The notes under the pieces are model-generated. The model ran no database searches. It was not told the origin of the DNA and saw only the letters and a program-made list of their open reading frames with translations. Position numbers and translations under genes: made by a program. From NCBI GenBank assembly GCA_016209605.1, contig JACQVS010000153.1, positions 1-64,000 of the forward strand: a stretch of 64,000 nucleotides of DNA, given 5' to 3'. The DNA comes from Planctomycetota bacterium (GTDB lineage: Bacteria; Planctomycetota; UBA8108; JACQVS01). Positions 7,503-16,785 of the stretch are shown here, one piece after another (position 1 is the stretch's first letter; each line of letters opens with the position of its first letter).

Positions 7503-10499
7503 ATGGCTCGTTGGGTTTGCTGTCTCATCCTGGTTTTGCTGTCAGCGTCAGCCGGCGACGCCGCCTTCTTCATCCGCGGCGACGCCAACTTTGACGGCGA
7601 GCTGGACATCTCCGACCCCCAGTTCACCCTCTACCACCTCTTCCTGGGCGAAGCGGCGCCGCCGTGCCCAGCGGCGGCGGACGCCAATGACGATGAGGAG
7701 GTCGACATTTCCGATCCCATCGCCACCCTGGGCTTCCTCTTCCTCGGCCGGCCGGCGCTGCCGCTCCCCTGGCCGGCGCCCGGTCCCGATCCGACGCCGG
7801 GCCTCGGCTGCGGGCTGGCGGAGCCGCTAAACCTCTCCTGCGCCAGGTCCGGGCCGGCGGTTCTGCTCTCCTGGAAACTCGCCGAGGCGTACACGGCCAT
7901 CGAGGTGCGGCGCGACGGCCGGCTCATCGCCGCCCTCTCCGGCAACGCCACGGCTTACCGCGACGCCCCGGCCCGCGGCGGCAGCTATCTCTACGGCGTG
8001 AGGGGAGTCCAGGGGAACGCGTCCACCGGAGATGTCGCCTGCCGGGCGAGCGGCCTGCCCGACAACCGGCCGCCGGCGCTCACCTTGCTGTCTCCGGCGC
8101 CGGGGGCCCTGGTGGATGGCGAGAGCGCGACAGTGCGCGGCCGCGTGTCCGATGACGGCAAGGTGGCGAAGGTGCTGGTGGAGGGGATCGATGCGACGCC
8201 GGCGGGGCCGCCCGTCCTCCCCTTCGAATTTCAGGCCGCTGTTCCGCTCGCGCCGGGGCTCAACCTCCTGCGGCTCGAGGCGGTCGATGAGGCCGGCCGG
8301 ACGGCGTTTCTCGAGCTGGGCATCGGCCGCGCGTCGGTCCTGCTCGCGGGTCAGGCGGCGCGGGGCCTGCTTCTCGACCTCACCGGGCAGGGCGGCTACG
8401 GCGAGCTCGAGGCCATCCTCCAGCCGTTCCTGAGCCAGGTGCCCGCGGCCCTCGATGGCGCCGTCCGGGGCGCGGTGCTCTATCAAAACAATTTTTTAGG
8501 GGTCGACCTCCGCGTCATCGGCAACCGCGTCGAGGTCGCCGGCGCGGTGGGATTGGACCTTTACCCCTCCGCCGCGGGGGGCGGCCGCATCGGCATGACC
8601 GTCCGCCTCGATCAGGTGAAGCTCTTCGCCGAAGGCCGGAGCGACTACGGCTTCCTGGGGACCGATGGCTGGAACGCCGTCTGGACGGCCAGCCAGGTGA
8701 CCATCGACGGCGCCTTCGCCTTGAGCCCGAAGCCCGGCGGGGCGGGGCTCGAGGTCGCCTCCGATGGTTTCACGGTCGGAATCGGCGGCTCGGAACTCAC
8801 CGTCAGCGGCTTCCTCGACCCCTTCGGCATCTTCGACAGCCTGCTCAACTTCCTCGCCGGGCTCTTCCGCGGCCAGATCGAAGCCGAGGTGAAGCGCGCC
8901 GTCGAGCAGGCAGCCGACCAGGAAATCCTGCCGGCGCTGGCCGACGCCTTGAGCGGCTTGAAGATCGGCGCCGACCTGGGATCGGTGGCGCTGGACACCC
9001 GATTCGCCGAGGCGGTGGAGTCGCTGGAAGGGCTGTCGGTGGTTTTCGATGCCACCTGGCGGGGAAAAACGCGGGATCCAGGCTTTCCGGTCTACCCCGG
9101 ATCGGCGGCGCGCTTCGCCCCGCCGCCGCCGCTGCCTCTCGAGGTGCCTGCGAACCATCCCGTCGATGCGACGCTGTCGCTCTCGGCCGACACCTTGAAC
9201 CAGGCGCTGGCGGAAATGACCGCGAGCGGGATGCTGGATGCCGCCGTCGATCTCGGCGGTCTGGAGTCCGCCGTGCCGCTCACGGTGGAGACCTTGACGG
9301 CCCTCCTGGGGCCGCGCCTCGGCGACCTGCCGGGGGTCGCCCCCGACCAGCCGCTGGGCATCCGCGTGCAGGCGGCCATGCCGATCTCTCTCCAGCTCAC
9401 CGGCCGGCCGCCGGGGCGGGCGGTGGTCGGGCCGGGGGAGAGCTGGCGATACGCTCACGGCGAGCCGCCGGCCGCGTGGAAGGCGCCGGGCTTTGACGAC
9501 GGCTCCTGGGCCGAAGGGCCTTCCGGCTTCGGCTACTCGAACGCGCCGGCGGAGCTGCGGCTCGTCAAGACCGAGCTTGCCGGCATGGCGGGCGGCGCTT
9601 ACCTCTCGCTTTACTTGAGGAAGAAGTTCGCTCTGGTGGATCCCGCCATCCCCCGGGGCTTGATCCTGCGCGTCCTTTACGATGACGGCTTCGCTGCGTA
9701 CCTGAACGGCCAGGAGGTGGCGCGCGTGAACCTCCCCGGCGCCCCGGGGACGCCGGTGCCGTCGACGGCGGCCGCGACCGCGGCCATCGAGCCGGCGTGG
9801 ATCGATATCGACCTCGCCCCCTTCCGCGGGCTCCTGCGCGCGGGAGAAAACACGCTCGCCCTCCAGGGGCACAACGCCGGGGCCTCGAGCTCCGACTTCA
9901 TCCTCGTGCCGGAGCTTCTCGAGCCGCTGCCGCTGCCGCCGGGCGCCTTCGGGAGCGCGCCGGTCGAGGTGGCGGTGGACGAGCTGGTCGCCGCCCTGGT
10001 CGCCGACACCGCCCGGGACGGCGTCGGGGCGAGCGATAAAGATGGCCGCCCGGATGAGGTCGAGCTCTTCGCCTACCGGCTCAGCTTCCGCCTGGCGGCC
10101 AGCCTGATCCTGGCGCGCGGCGAGAATGGCGCCCCCAGGATCGCCTTTGCCATGGCGACCGACGATGGGCCGGATGCGGATCCCTTCCCCGATGCCCTGG
10201 CCGAAGGCGCCGCCGGCCTCTCGATCGGCGTGGCGCGGGAGTCCGTGGACCTCGACGACGCGCTGCTCGCGAGCCTGGGGGAGCTTTTCCTGGGCGCCCT
10301 GGGCCCGGCTCTGGGGGGCGCGCTGGCGGGCCTGGAGCTGCCTTCCTTCGAGTTGCCGCGGCTCTCCTTCGACTTGAACGGCGACGGCGCCGCCGACGCG
10401 CGCCTGGATTTGCAAAGCGCCACGCTGGCGCCGCTCGACACCACCGGCGAAGGCGAGCCGGACTGGCTGTGCATCCTCACGGACCTCCGCAAAAGTTAA
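7503..10499 (+). CDS. Large secreted protein with N-terminal dockerin and jelly-roll domain
   Basis: A signal peptide (CCLILVLLSASAGDAA) is followed directly by a dockerin pair (RGDANFDGELDISDPQ, DANDDEEVDISDPI) and the GPDPTPGLGC tail, so the dockerin is N-terminal here, unlike in its neighbours. Then come an Fn3-like segment (about 105-170) and an Ig-like segment (about 180-270). A long amphipathic beta/alpha region (about 275-620) is unrecognised; its pattern is loosely reminiscent of lipid-binding TULIP folds. A galactose-binding-type jelly roll sits at about 640-800 (GESWRYAHGEPPAAWK, GSWAEGPSGFGYSN, LYDDGFAAYLNGQEVAR), apparently inserted, and similar beta/alpha sequence resumes to the C-terminus. 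The stop overlaps the convergent gene's stop by four bases. Function is unknown; a surface binding role is inferred. Confidence 0.82.
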   Translation: MARWVCCLILVLLSASAGDAAFFIRGDANFDGELDISDPQFTLYHLFLGEAAPPCPAAADANDDEEVDISDPIATLGFLFLGRPALPLPWPAPGPDPTPGLGCGLAEPLNLSCARSGPAVLLSWKLAEAYTAIEVRRDGRLIAALSGNATAYRDAPARGGSYLYGVRGVQGNASTGDVACRASGLPDNRPPALTLLSPAPGALVDGESATVRGRVSDDGKVAKVLVEGIDATPAGPPVLPFEFQAAVPLAPGLNLLRLEAVDEAGRTAFLELGIGRASVLLAGQAARGLLLDLTGQGGYGELEAILQPFLSQVPAALDGAVRGAVLYQNNFLGVDLRVIGNRVEVAGAVGLDLYPSAAGGGRIGMTVRLDQVKLFAEGRSDYGFLGTDGWNAVWTASQVTIDGAFALSPKPGGAGLEVASDGFTVGIGGSELTVSGFLDPFGIFDSLLNFLAGLFRGQIEAEVKRAVEQAADQEILPALADALSGLKIGADLGSVALDTRFAEAVESLEGLSVVFDATWRGKTRDPGFPVYPGSAARFAPPPPLPLEVPANHPVDATLSLSADTLNQALAEMTASGMLDAAVDLGGLESAVPLTVETLTALLGPRLGDLPGVAPDQPLGIRVQAAMPISLQLTGRPPGRAVVGPGESWRYAHGEPPAAWKAPGFDDGSWAEGPSGFGYSNAPAELRLVKTELAGMAGGAYLSLYLRKKFALVDPAIPRGLILRVLYDDGFAAYLNGQEVARVNLPGAPGTPVPSTAAATAAIEPAWIDIDLAPFRGLLRAGENTLALQGHNAGASSSDFILVPELLEPLPLPPGAFGSAPVEVAVDELVAALVADTARDGVGASDKDGRPDEVELFAYRLSFRLAASLILARGENGAPRIAFAMATDDGPDADPFPDALAEGAAGLSIGVARESVDLDDALLASLGELFLGALGPALGGALAGLELPSFELPRLSFDLNGDGAADARLDLQSATLAPLDTTGEGEPDWLCILTDLRKS

Positions 10500-12361
10500 T
10501 ATTGGCAAAGGCTGGGGCATCCGGAGATGGGGATGCACGCCTCTCCCAGCGGGTGCGCCGCCCCTCCGAGAAATTTCCACTGCAGCAAAGCCACCGCATC
10601 GCTCAGATCGGCCGGCCCGTCGCCGTTAAAGTCGAGGAGCCGCCGGTTGCCGGGATCGGTGTTTTTTCCCCCTTCGCAGGGGAGCCGCTCGGGGTTGCCC
10701 AGGAAGAGATGGCTCAGGAGGCAGATGGCATCGGACAGATCGGCGGCGCCGTCCTGGTTGCAGTCCCCCGGAAGCTGGCTGCCACCCGCTGCCGGCGCCG
10801 GCGGGGTGGGGTCGTCCTGGGGATCGGGGTGGGTGAAGACGGTGTAGAAGTTTGCCAGGGCGGGGGAGTCGGCGCAAAAATCGTTGTCCCCATCGATATT
10901 CCGGGGATTGATCTCTCCCTTGGCGGCGATGCAGATGGCGCGGGTGGTCATGGCGGGGCTCGGGCGGAAGCTGTGGTGCCTGGCGCCGCCGCCGATGAAG
11001 CAAGCGGGGTTGCTGTTCACGAAGGGGAAGAAGGTGGGGGTCAGCGCCCGGAACTCCTTCTTCTCGGGGTCAAACGCAAAGACCCGGGCGGCAACCTGCT
11101 GGGCGAGGAACTCGGCCGGCTGGACCTCGTAAGCGACCACGGCGCGATTCAAGGCGTCCACCGCCAGGTTGACGCGGCCCAGCGCGGGGAGGAAGTCGAC
11201 CGCATCGATGCCGCCGTTGGCCGGGGTCAACTCGTTGACGTTGACCTGGGCCACGTAGCCTCGGTCACGGGAGTCCCAGGCGGCCAGCCGGCAGACGGCG
11301 CGGCCGAGGGGATCGGTGTAGGCCCCGGCCAGGAACACGAAGGGGGTGTTGATGTGCCCGGCGATGCGGGTTCCATCGCCCCGGCCCCGGTCGAAGGCGA
11401 TCGGGTTCCCCAGGGGATCGACCAGCTCGGGAGGAGCCTGGTCAGCGGACCCTTGAAGCTTGCCGGCGTTGTCGAAGAACCAGAAGGTCCCCTGCTGGCG
11501 CACGCAAAATCCCCCCTGGAAGGCGGCCAGGTTGGACCAGATCTCCCCCTGGTTGATGACGAAGGTTTCCTTGACGATGGACCCATCGGGCGCGACCAGG
11601 ACGGCCGAGGTGGCGATGCCACCGCCCAGCTGCTGATTTTGGAGGCCCGAGCGGTCCTCCACCAGCGCCACGAAATTGCCGTTGTCCAGCGCCGCCAGGT
11701 CCCCGCCAAACCGGCTGATCTGGTCGGTTCCCGGATTGCCGGAGGTCAAGCGGCCGTTGAGGCTGTCAAAGGCCTTGTAGAGCGGCTTTTGCTCAAGGGT
11801 GCCGGGATTCAAGGCGTAGGACTGGACGGCGGCATAACGGCCGCCGCGGGCGACGCCCGTGTCCCACCGGCCATCCGACCGGAACTCCGGGTACTCATCC
11901 GGGCTGGCCTCCCCGCCGGCGATGAAGTTCGCCGCCCCCGGGCGCTGGTCGCCGGCGACCCGGCCGGGGTTGCCGTCTTGCCGGTAGTTGTTGATGGGCC
12001 CCTTGTAGGGGGAGCCGCCGTCGGCGAAGAAGACCTCGCCGTAGACGGGACTCCCGCCGCCGGCCTTCTGGAACACCAGGCCGTAGCGGATCATCTGGAA
12101 GGAAGGGTCCGGCGGAGTATTTGGATCCTCGGCAAAGATGTTGGACTGGATGAGGAAAATGTCCTCTCCGAGGACGCTCGTGTAAGGCTCCCAGTTCTTC
12201 CGCCGGGGCCGGAGCTCCTCGGGGTGGATGAGGGCGTCCGGCGCGAGGCGGCGCAGGCCGGCCGATTCGATGCCCTGGGGGGAAAAGTTCCCCTGCGCTG
12301 AAGCCAAGGTGGAGATTGTTCCCAAGAAGACCACGATGAGAATTTTGAAGGCGCTGTTCAT
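10496..12361 (-). CDS. Secreted dockerin protein of unknown function
   Basis: ATG at 12361 follows GGGAGGGAAAAATC, a strong ribosome site, and starts a signal peptide (MNSAFKILIVVFLGTISTLA). Residues about 25-470 are an unrecognised, probably propeller-like beta domain with stretches such as TSAVLVAPDGSIVKETFV and AALDNGNFVALVEDRSG. The C-terminus (about 535-615) has two dockerin loops (GDCNQDGAADLSDAI, LDFNGDGPADLSDAV) separated by an insertion PCEGGKNTDPGNRR. Several cysteines near the end could form disulfides. It lies 63 bp downstream of the FG-GAP lipoprotein gene on the same strand and is probably cotranscribed with it. Confidence 0.82.
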   Translation of the reverse strand: MNSAFKILIVVFLGTISTLASAQGNFSPQGIESAGLRRLAPDALIHPEELRPRRKNWEPYTSVLGEDIFLIQSNIFAEDPNTPPDPSFQMIRYGLVFQKAGGGSPVYGEVFFADGGSPYKGPINNYRQDGNPGRVAGDQRPGAANFIAGGEASPDEYPEFRSDGRWDTGVARGGRYAAVQSYALNPGTLEQKPLYKAFDSLNGRLTSGNPGTDQISRFGGDLAALDNGNFVALVEDRSGLQNQQLGGGIATSAVLVAPDGSIVKETFVINQGEIWSNLAAFQGGFCVRQQGTFWFFDNAGKLQGSADQAPPELVDPLGNPIAFDRGRGDGTRIAGHINTPFVFLAGAYTDPLGRAVCRLAAWDSRDRGYVAQVNVNELTPANGGIDAVDFLPALGRVNLAVDALNRAVVAYEVQPAEFLAQQVAARVFAFDPEKKEFRALTPTFFPFVNSNPACFIGGGARHHSFRPSPAMTTRAICIAAKGEINPRNIDGDNDFCADSPALANFYTVFTHPDPQDDPTPPAPAAGGSQLPGDCNQDGAADLSDAICLLSHLFLGNPERLPCEGGKNTDPGNRRLLDFNGDGPADLSDAVALLQWKFLGGAAHPLGEACIPISGCPSLCQY

Positions 12362-12424
12362 GATTTTTCCCTCCCATGAATGTTTTCCCGATAATTTCTC
12401 TGGCCGGATGGCACCATCTCATTT

Positions 12425-14616
12425 TCATCGTTCTAACTCCATGGCGACGACATATTCGCCAAAGAGGAGAACGGGAAACGAAATCCATATGCCCATGGGA
12501 ATTTCGATGATCCGGAGGTCTTCGAGCCGGAGGCCGGCATCCTCGCCCGTTCCGGCGGCGCTGTTTTTCCTGAGCACCCGCAGCGCGGAGGGCTGGCCGA
12601 GGACCAGCTCTCGAAGCGCCGGATCGCGGTCGCGCAAGCGAAGGGTGAGCTGGCCGGGAGCTTGAAGCTCGACGGTTTCGCGCAGCAGGCGCACCGCCTC
12701 CGTCACCGCCAGGAGGTAATGGCCGCGGCGATAGGCCTCCCCCTGGGGAAGTTCAAAGACCGGCCCCGGCAGGAGGCAGACCTGGGCGGGCGCGGAGAAA
12801 GCCGAGGCGGTGAAATCGAGGAGGTAGCGGGGAGGATTTCGGGGGTCGGCGAGATGATAAATCTCTCCGGGAGCGGTGTTCGGATCGATGAACCGGTTCG
12901 CATGGGGGAAGAGATAGCGCTGGCGCAAGTAGATGAGGTTTTTCGATGCGAAGTTCACCGCGACCGCATCGAGAAATCCATCCCCGTCGTAGTCGGCGCT
13001 GGTCAAGACTTTGGGGCCATCCCCGGCGGGGATATCGCCCGTCCGAAGGAGGCCTCCGCTCCCGCCCCGGAGATAAGTCAAATCATGAGAAAATTCGTTG
13101 CCCGCCAGCACATCGAGGAAGCCATCCCCATCATAGTCGCCACGGGTCAAGGCCCCGGGGCCGACGCCCGAGGTGAATTCCCCCGCTTCCTGAAGGCCCC
13201 CGGGGCCTCCTCGCAGGTAGGTCACCGTGTTGGACAGCTGGTTCGCCGCCGCCACGTCGAGGAAGCCATCCCCGTTGAAATCCCCGCTGAGGAGATCGGT
13301 CGGGCTGGCCTCGAGCGCGAGGTCGCCCGCGGTTACGAGGCCTTTTCGATCCCCCCGGAGAAAAGTCAAATTTCTGGAATTGAAGTTTGCCACCACCGCA
13401 TCGTGGAACGTATCCCCGTTGTAGTCGCCGCAGGTCATGGCCGTGGGGCCCAGCCCCGTCGAGATTTTTCCCCCGGGGATGAAACCGCCCCGGTCCCCTC
13501 GCAGGTAGGTCACGTCGTTCGAGATATTGTTCGCCACCAGGGCATCCAGGAAGCCATCGCCGTCAAAATCGCCGCTCGTCAAGGCGATGGGGGTCATCCC
13601 CGCTTGAAAATCCCCCACCCTGGCGAGTCCTTTCTGGCCGCCGCGAAAAAGGGTCACGTTTCGGGATCCGAAGTTCGCCACGGCCAGAGCCGGATAGCCG
13701 TCGCCGTTGAAATCGGCGACTTCCATGGCCTTGGGGCGATCCCCGGCCTCGAGCTCATCCGCCAGGAACAGCCCTCCGCCTCCCCCCTTGAAAAAGGCCA
13801 CCTGGTTGGATCCGAAGTTGGCCACGGCCCGGTCCAGCTGGCGGTCGCCATCGAAGTCTCCGGTGGCCAGGCCCCTCGGCACGGGATTCAACTTGCTGCC
13901 GGCGGCCGTTTCATATCCCCAGACTGGCCCCCGCGGGTTCCCCCGGATACAGGTGATCGTTCCGGAGCGCTTGTTCGCCGCCACGACTTCCGTGAAGCCA
14001 TCGCCATCAAAATCGCCGCTGGCCAGGGCCTCAGGGCCATCCCCCGCCTTGATTGCGCCCGCCGCGCTCAAGCCTCCCGGGCCGCCTTGCAGAAACGTCA
14101 CGTTGTCGGAGTCCAGGTTCGCCGCCATGACATCGACGAAGCCATCCCGGTCGTAGTCTCCGCTCGTCAAGGCGATGGGCCGGTTGCCGGCCGGGATCGC
14201 GCCCGAGGGGAGCGGCAGCAGTCCCAGACGAAGGAAACGGTTCTTCCCGGCACGATGACCTCCGGAGGGCCGGACTCCGGAGTCCGCGATGCTGGGTCGG
14301 TCGAGTTCGGATCGAGGTCCAGGTTGGCGTACTCGATCTCGGCGCTCAAGCGGCCCTGGATGGCGCTTTCGATGCGGAACTGAACGGGGACGCGGTCCGG
14401 ATCCATGAGAGGATCGACATGGAATTCGGTCACGACCGGGAGGGAATCGGCTTCCATACCCCCCCCGCCGTTTTCCGATATGACGATGAATCCAAGAACC
14501 AAGCCCGCCAGCCCGGCATAGCAGCCGCTGAGGAGGGTCAACCCGGAATATAAGATGGCGATGGCCCCGAGCTTGACAACCGAAGACGATGACCGCGCTT
14601 CCTGCTCCCGTTCCAC
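12425..14616 (-). CDS. FG-GAP (integrin-alpha-like) lipoprotein, frameshifted near 14225
   Basis: The N-terminal part lies in one frame: GTG at 14616 with AAGGGGC upstream, a hydrophobic stretch, then LTLLSGC, a lipobox. It continues to about VPGRTVSFVWD. The rest is in another frame, starting LLPLPSGAIPAGN, so one frameshift near 14225 must be bridged to give a protein of about 720 residues. The second part has nine FG-GAP repeats of about 45 residues, each with a calcium loop of the type GDFDGDGFLDALVAN and ending TYLRGGxGGL. A C-terminal domain of about 150 residues is unrecognised. It is predicted to be a lipid-anchored propeller outside the cytoplasm. The frameshift may be real decay or a sequencing error; the intact repeats argue for recent origin or error. 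Confidence 0.75.
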
Positions 14617-14729
14617 GGTTACGCCCCTTATGAAAGTAAGTTTTATAAACTGATGAAGTGGCATTATAGATGGCGGCGGTTTCATTGTCCAAAGAATTTC
14701 CAGCTGATTTATCCGGGGTACAAGGACCT

Positions 14730-14751
14730 GCCCCTTTAACGGACAAGGGGC
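14730..14751 (+). other. Leader hairpin before ASPIC lipoprotein gene
   Basis: GCCCCTT and AAGGGGC form a perfect 7-bp stem around an 8-nt loop. The hairpin ends 38 nt before the ATG of the downstream gene. There is no T-run, so it is not a terminator. It could be a 5'-end stability or translation element, or part of an operator between the two divergent genes. Confidence 0.4.
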
Positions 14752-14789
14752 TCCAGTTCAGACAGAAAAATCAGTATGATGATGAAACC

Positions 14790-16439
14790 ATGCGACGACT
14801 GCTCGTTATCCCGTTCCTCCTCGCCTCTTGCGCCGGCGGCGACTCGCCGGGAGGGCTTTTCACCGAGGCGACCGCACCGGCTGGCATCCGCTTCCAGTTG
14901 GTCTCCGGCGCTTCGGGCAAGCGATTCCTCCCGGAGACCATGCTCGGCGGCCTCGGCTGGATCGACTATGACCGCGATGGCGACTATGACCTTTACCTCG
15001 CCAACGGCCACTCCGACTCCTACAACGCCGACCAGCCCGGCAAGGAGGAGGATCGGCTATACCGCAACAACGGCAATGGCACCTTCACCGATGCCACCGC
15101 GGCGGCGGGGCTGGGCGACCGGCGCTACTCAAGCGGAGTCGCCGTCGGCGACTACGACAACGACGGCGACTCCGACCTCCTGGTGACCAACTTCGGGCGC
15201 AACACCCTTTATCGCAATAATGGCGACGGCACCTTCGCCGACATCACCGAGGCGGCGGGTCTGGTGGAGACGGGCTTCAACGCCAGCGCCGTCTGGTTCG
15301 ACATGGAGGATGACGGCGACCTGGACCTCTACATCGCCCGCTATCTGCGCTACCACCCGCACACCTCCAAGCACTGCCGGGAGAAGGAGAACACCGTCTA
15401 CTGCCATCCCAAGTTCTTTCCCGGCGAGCCGGACCTCCTCTACCGCAACCTCGGCAACGGCAAGTTCGAGGAGATCGGCCGGCAAGCCGGCATCGCCAAG
15501 GCCGGCGACCAGGAGGGGAAGGGCCTCGGCGTGGTGGCCTTCGACTTCAACCGGGACGGCTTCCAGGACATTTACGTCGCCAACGACACCACGCCCAACT
15601 TCCTCTGGAAATCGAGCGGTACCGGCTCATTCACCGACATGGGCTACGCCATGGGGGTGGCCTTGAGCGCCGACGGCAAGGCTCAGGCGGGCATGGGCAT
15701 CGACCTCGCCGATGTGAACGGCGACGGCTGGACCGACCTTTACGTCACCAACTTTGCTCAAGAGACCAATGCCCTCTACCTGGGCAGCAAGGAGGGCTCC
15801 TTCACCGAAAGCTGCCAGCGCTGCAACCTCGGCAACACCTTCATCCCGCTCGGCTTCGGAACGCTCTTCGTCGATGCCGACCTCGACGGCGATCCAGACA
15901 TCGTCACCGTGAACGGCCACGTCAACGACCTGGTGGAGCTCACCGATCCAGGGAAAGGGAGCACCTACAAGCAGCGTCCGAACCTCTTCCTGAACGATGG
16001 GACCGGAAAGTTCACCGAGCGAGCGGAGGCGGGCGGGGCTTTTTTCCAGGAGCGGTACGTCGGCCGGGGGCTGGCCAGCTCCGACTACGACAACGACGGA
16101 GTCTCCGACCTCGCCGTCATGACCCTTGATCGCTCGGCGATCCTGCTGCGCGGCAGCAATCCCCAACATCATAACAGCCTGGTGATCAAGCTCGAGGGGA
16201 CGAAGAGCAACCGCGACGGCTACGGCGCGCGCGTCGAGGTGGAGGTCCAGGGGAGGAAGCAGGTCTTCGAGGTTCAGAGCGCCCGCAGCTATCTCTCCGC
16301 CTGCGATCCGCGTCTGGTTGTGGGGCTGGGGAGGGCGCCGGCGGCCGACCGGGTGACGGTGTACTGGCCGAGCGGCAAGGCGCAGGCGCTCGCCGCCGTT
16401 CCGGCTTCGAAAAGAACCCTGGTGATCAAGGAAGATTGA
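14790..16439 (+). CDS. CRTAC1-like lipoprotein with VCBS repeats and ASPIC/UnbV domain
   Basis: The start at 14790 gives a short lipoprotein signal (MRRLLVIPFLLASC, with Cys14 in the lipobox); upstream codons are unsupported. Residues about 45-430 carry VCBS/FG-GAP calcium-loop repeats (DYDRDGDYDLYLAN, DYDNDGDSDLLVTN, DFNRDGFQDIYVAN, DVNGDGWTDLYVTN). Residues about 455-545 form the ASPIC/UnbV domain (LVIKLEGTKSNRDGYGARV, QSARSYLSACDPRLVVGLG, VTVYWPSGKAQ). The usual length for the family is 500-650 residues, so it looks complete. It is predicted to be a lipid-anchored surface propeller; the biochemical role of this family is poorly known. It is divergent from the FG-GAP lipoprotein, with about 170 bp between starts. 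Confidence 0.9.
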   Translation: MRRLLVIPFLLASCAGGDSPGGLFTEATAPAGIRFQLVSGASGKRFLPETMLGGLGWIDYDRDGDYDLYLANGHSDSYNADQPGKEEDRLYRNNGNGTFTDATAAAGLGDRRYSSGVAVGDYDNDGDSDLLVTNFGRNTLYRNNGDGTFADITEAAGLVETGFNASAVWFDMEDDGDLDLYIARYLRYHPHTSKHCREKENTVYCHPKFFPGEPDLLYRNLGNGKFEEIGRQAGIAKAGDQEGKGLGVVAFDFNRDGFQDIYVANDTTPNFLWKSSGTGSFTDMGYAMGVALSADGKAQAGMGIDLADVNGDGWTDLYVTNFAQETNALYLGSKEGSFTESCQRCNLGNTFIPLGFGTLFVDADLDGDPDIVTVNGHVNDLVELTDPGKGSTYKQRPNLFLNDGTGKFTERAEAGGAFFQERYVGRGLASSDYDNDGVSDLAVMTLDRSAILLRGSNPQHHNSLVIKLEGTKSNRDGYGARVEVEVQGRKQVFEVQSARSYLSACDPRLVVGLGRAPAADRVTVYWPSGKAQALAAVPASKRTLVIKED

Positions 16440-16440
16440 T

Positions 16441-16620
16441 CTTCGCCCCGGCAAGGATGACCGCGTAAGGATCCATGCCGGCCAGGTCAAAGCCTTGCGA
16501 AAAATGTCCCTGGCCGACTGCTTTGCCACCGCATTGGCAAGGGAGCGGGGCCTGGAAATTTACACTGGCGATCCGGAATTTCGCTCGGTCGAGAAGGAAG
16601 TAAAGATCATCTGGCTTTAG
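16441..16620 (+). pseudogene. PIN-domain (VapC-type) toxin C-terminal remnant
   Basis: Directly after the ASPIC gene a frame without a start reads KALRKMSLADCFATALARE, then YTGDPEFRSVEKEVKIIWL and a stop. SLADCFAxALA and TGDPEF are the third and fourth acidic-residue regions of PIN-domain ribonucleases. The N-terminal half with the first catalytic Asp is gone. No antitoxin gene is nearby. The remaining 165 bp to the phosphofructokinase start hold no recognisable gene. Confidence 0.65.
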
Positions 16621-16785
16621 GCCAGTGCCGGTAAATATTGCCAATCGGGGAAAGGTGATCCGGCGAAGTCCCCTTATTTAGATTCCTCGCTTCCCTTCCG
16701 ATGTTAATATCTAAGCGGGGGAAACCAAATTCGGAGCGGCGAATGGGCCCGGTAACGTTCGATACAGCATTCAAGGAGCAGGCTC

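Noticed and set aside
10496-10499. Four-base overlap of two convergent stop codons as a possible regulatory device
   Set aside because: Compact convergent stops are common; nothing suggests function.
12700-14220. Regular ~135-bp periodicity that could suggest a CRISPR or satellite array
   Set aside because: The repeats are diverged and translate to FG-GAP calcium loops, so the period is a protein repeat. There are no identical short repeats with spacers anywhere in the window.
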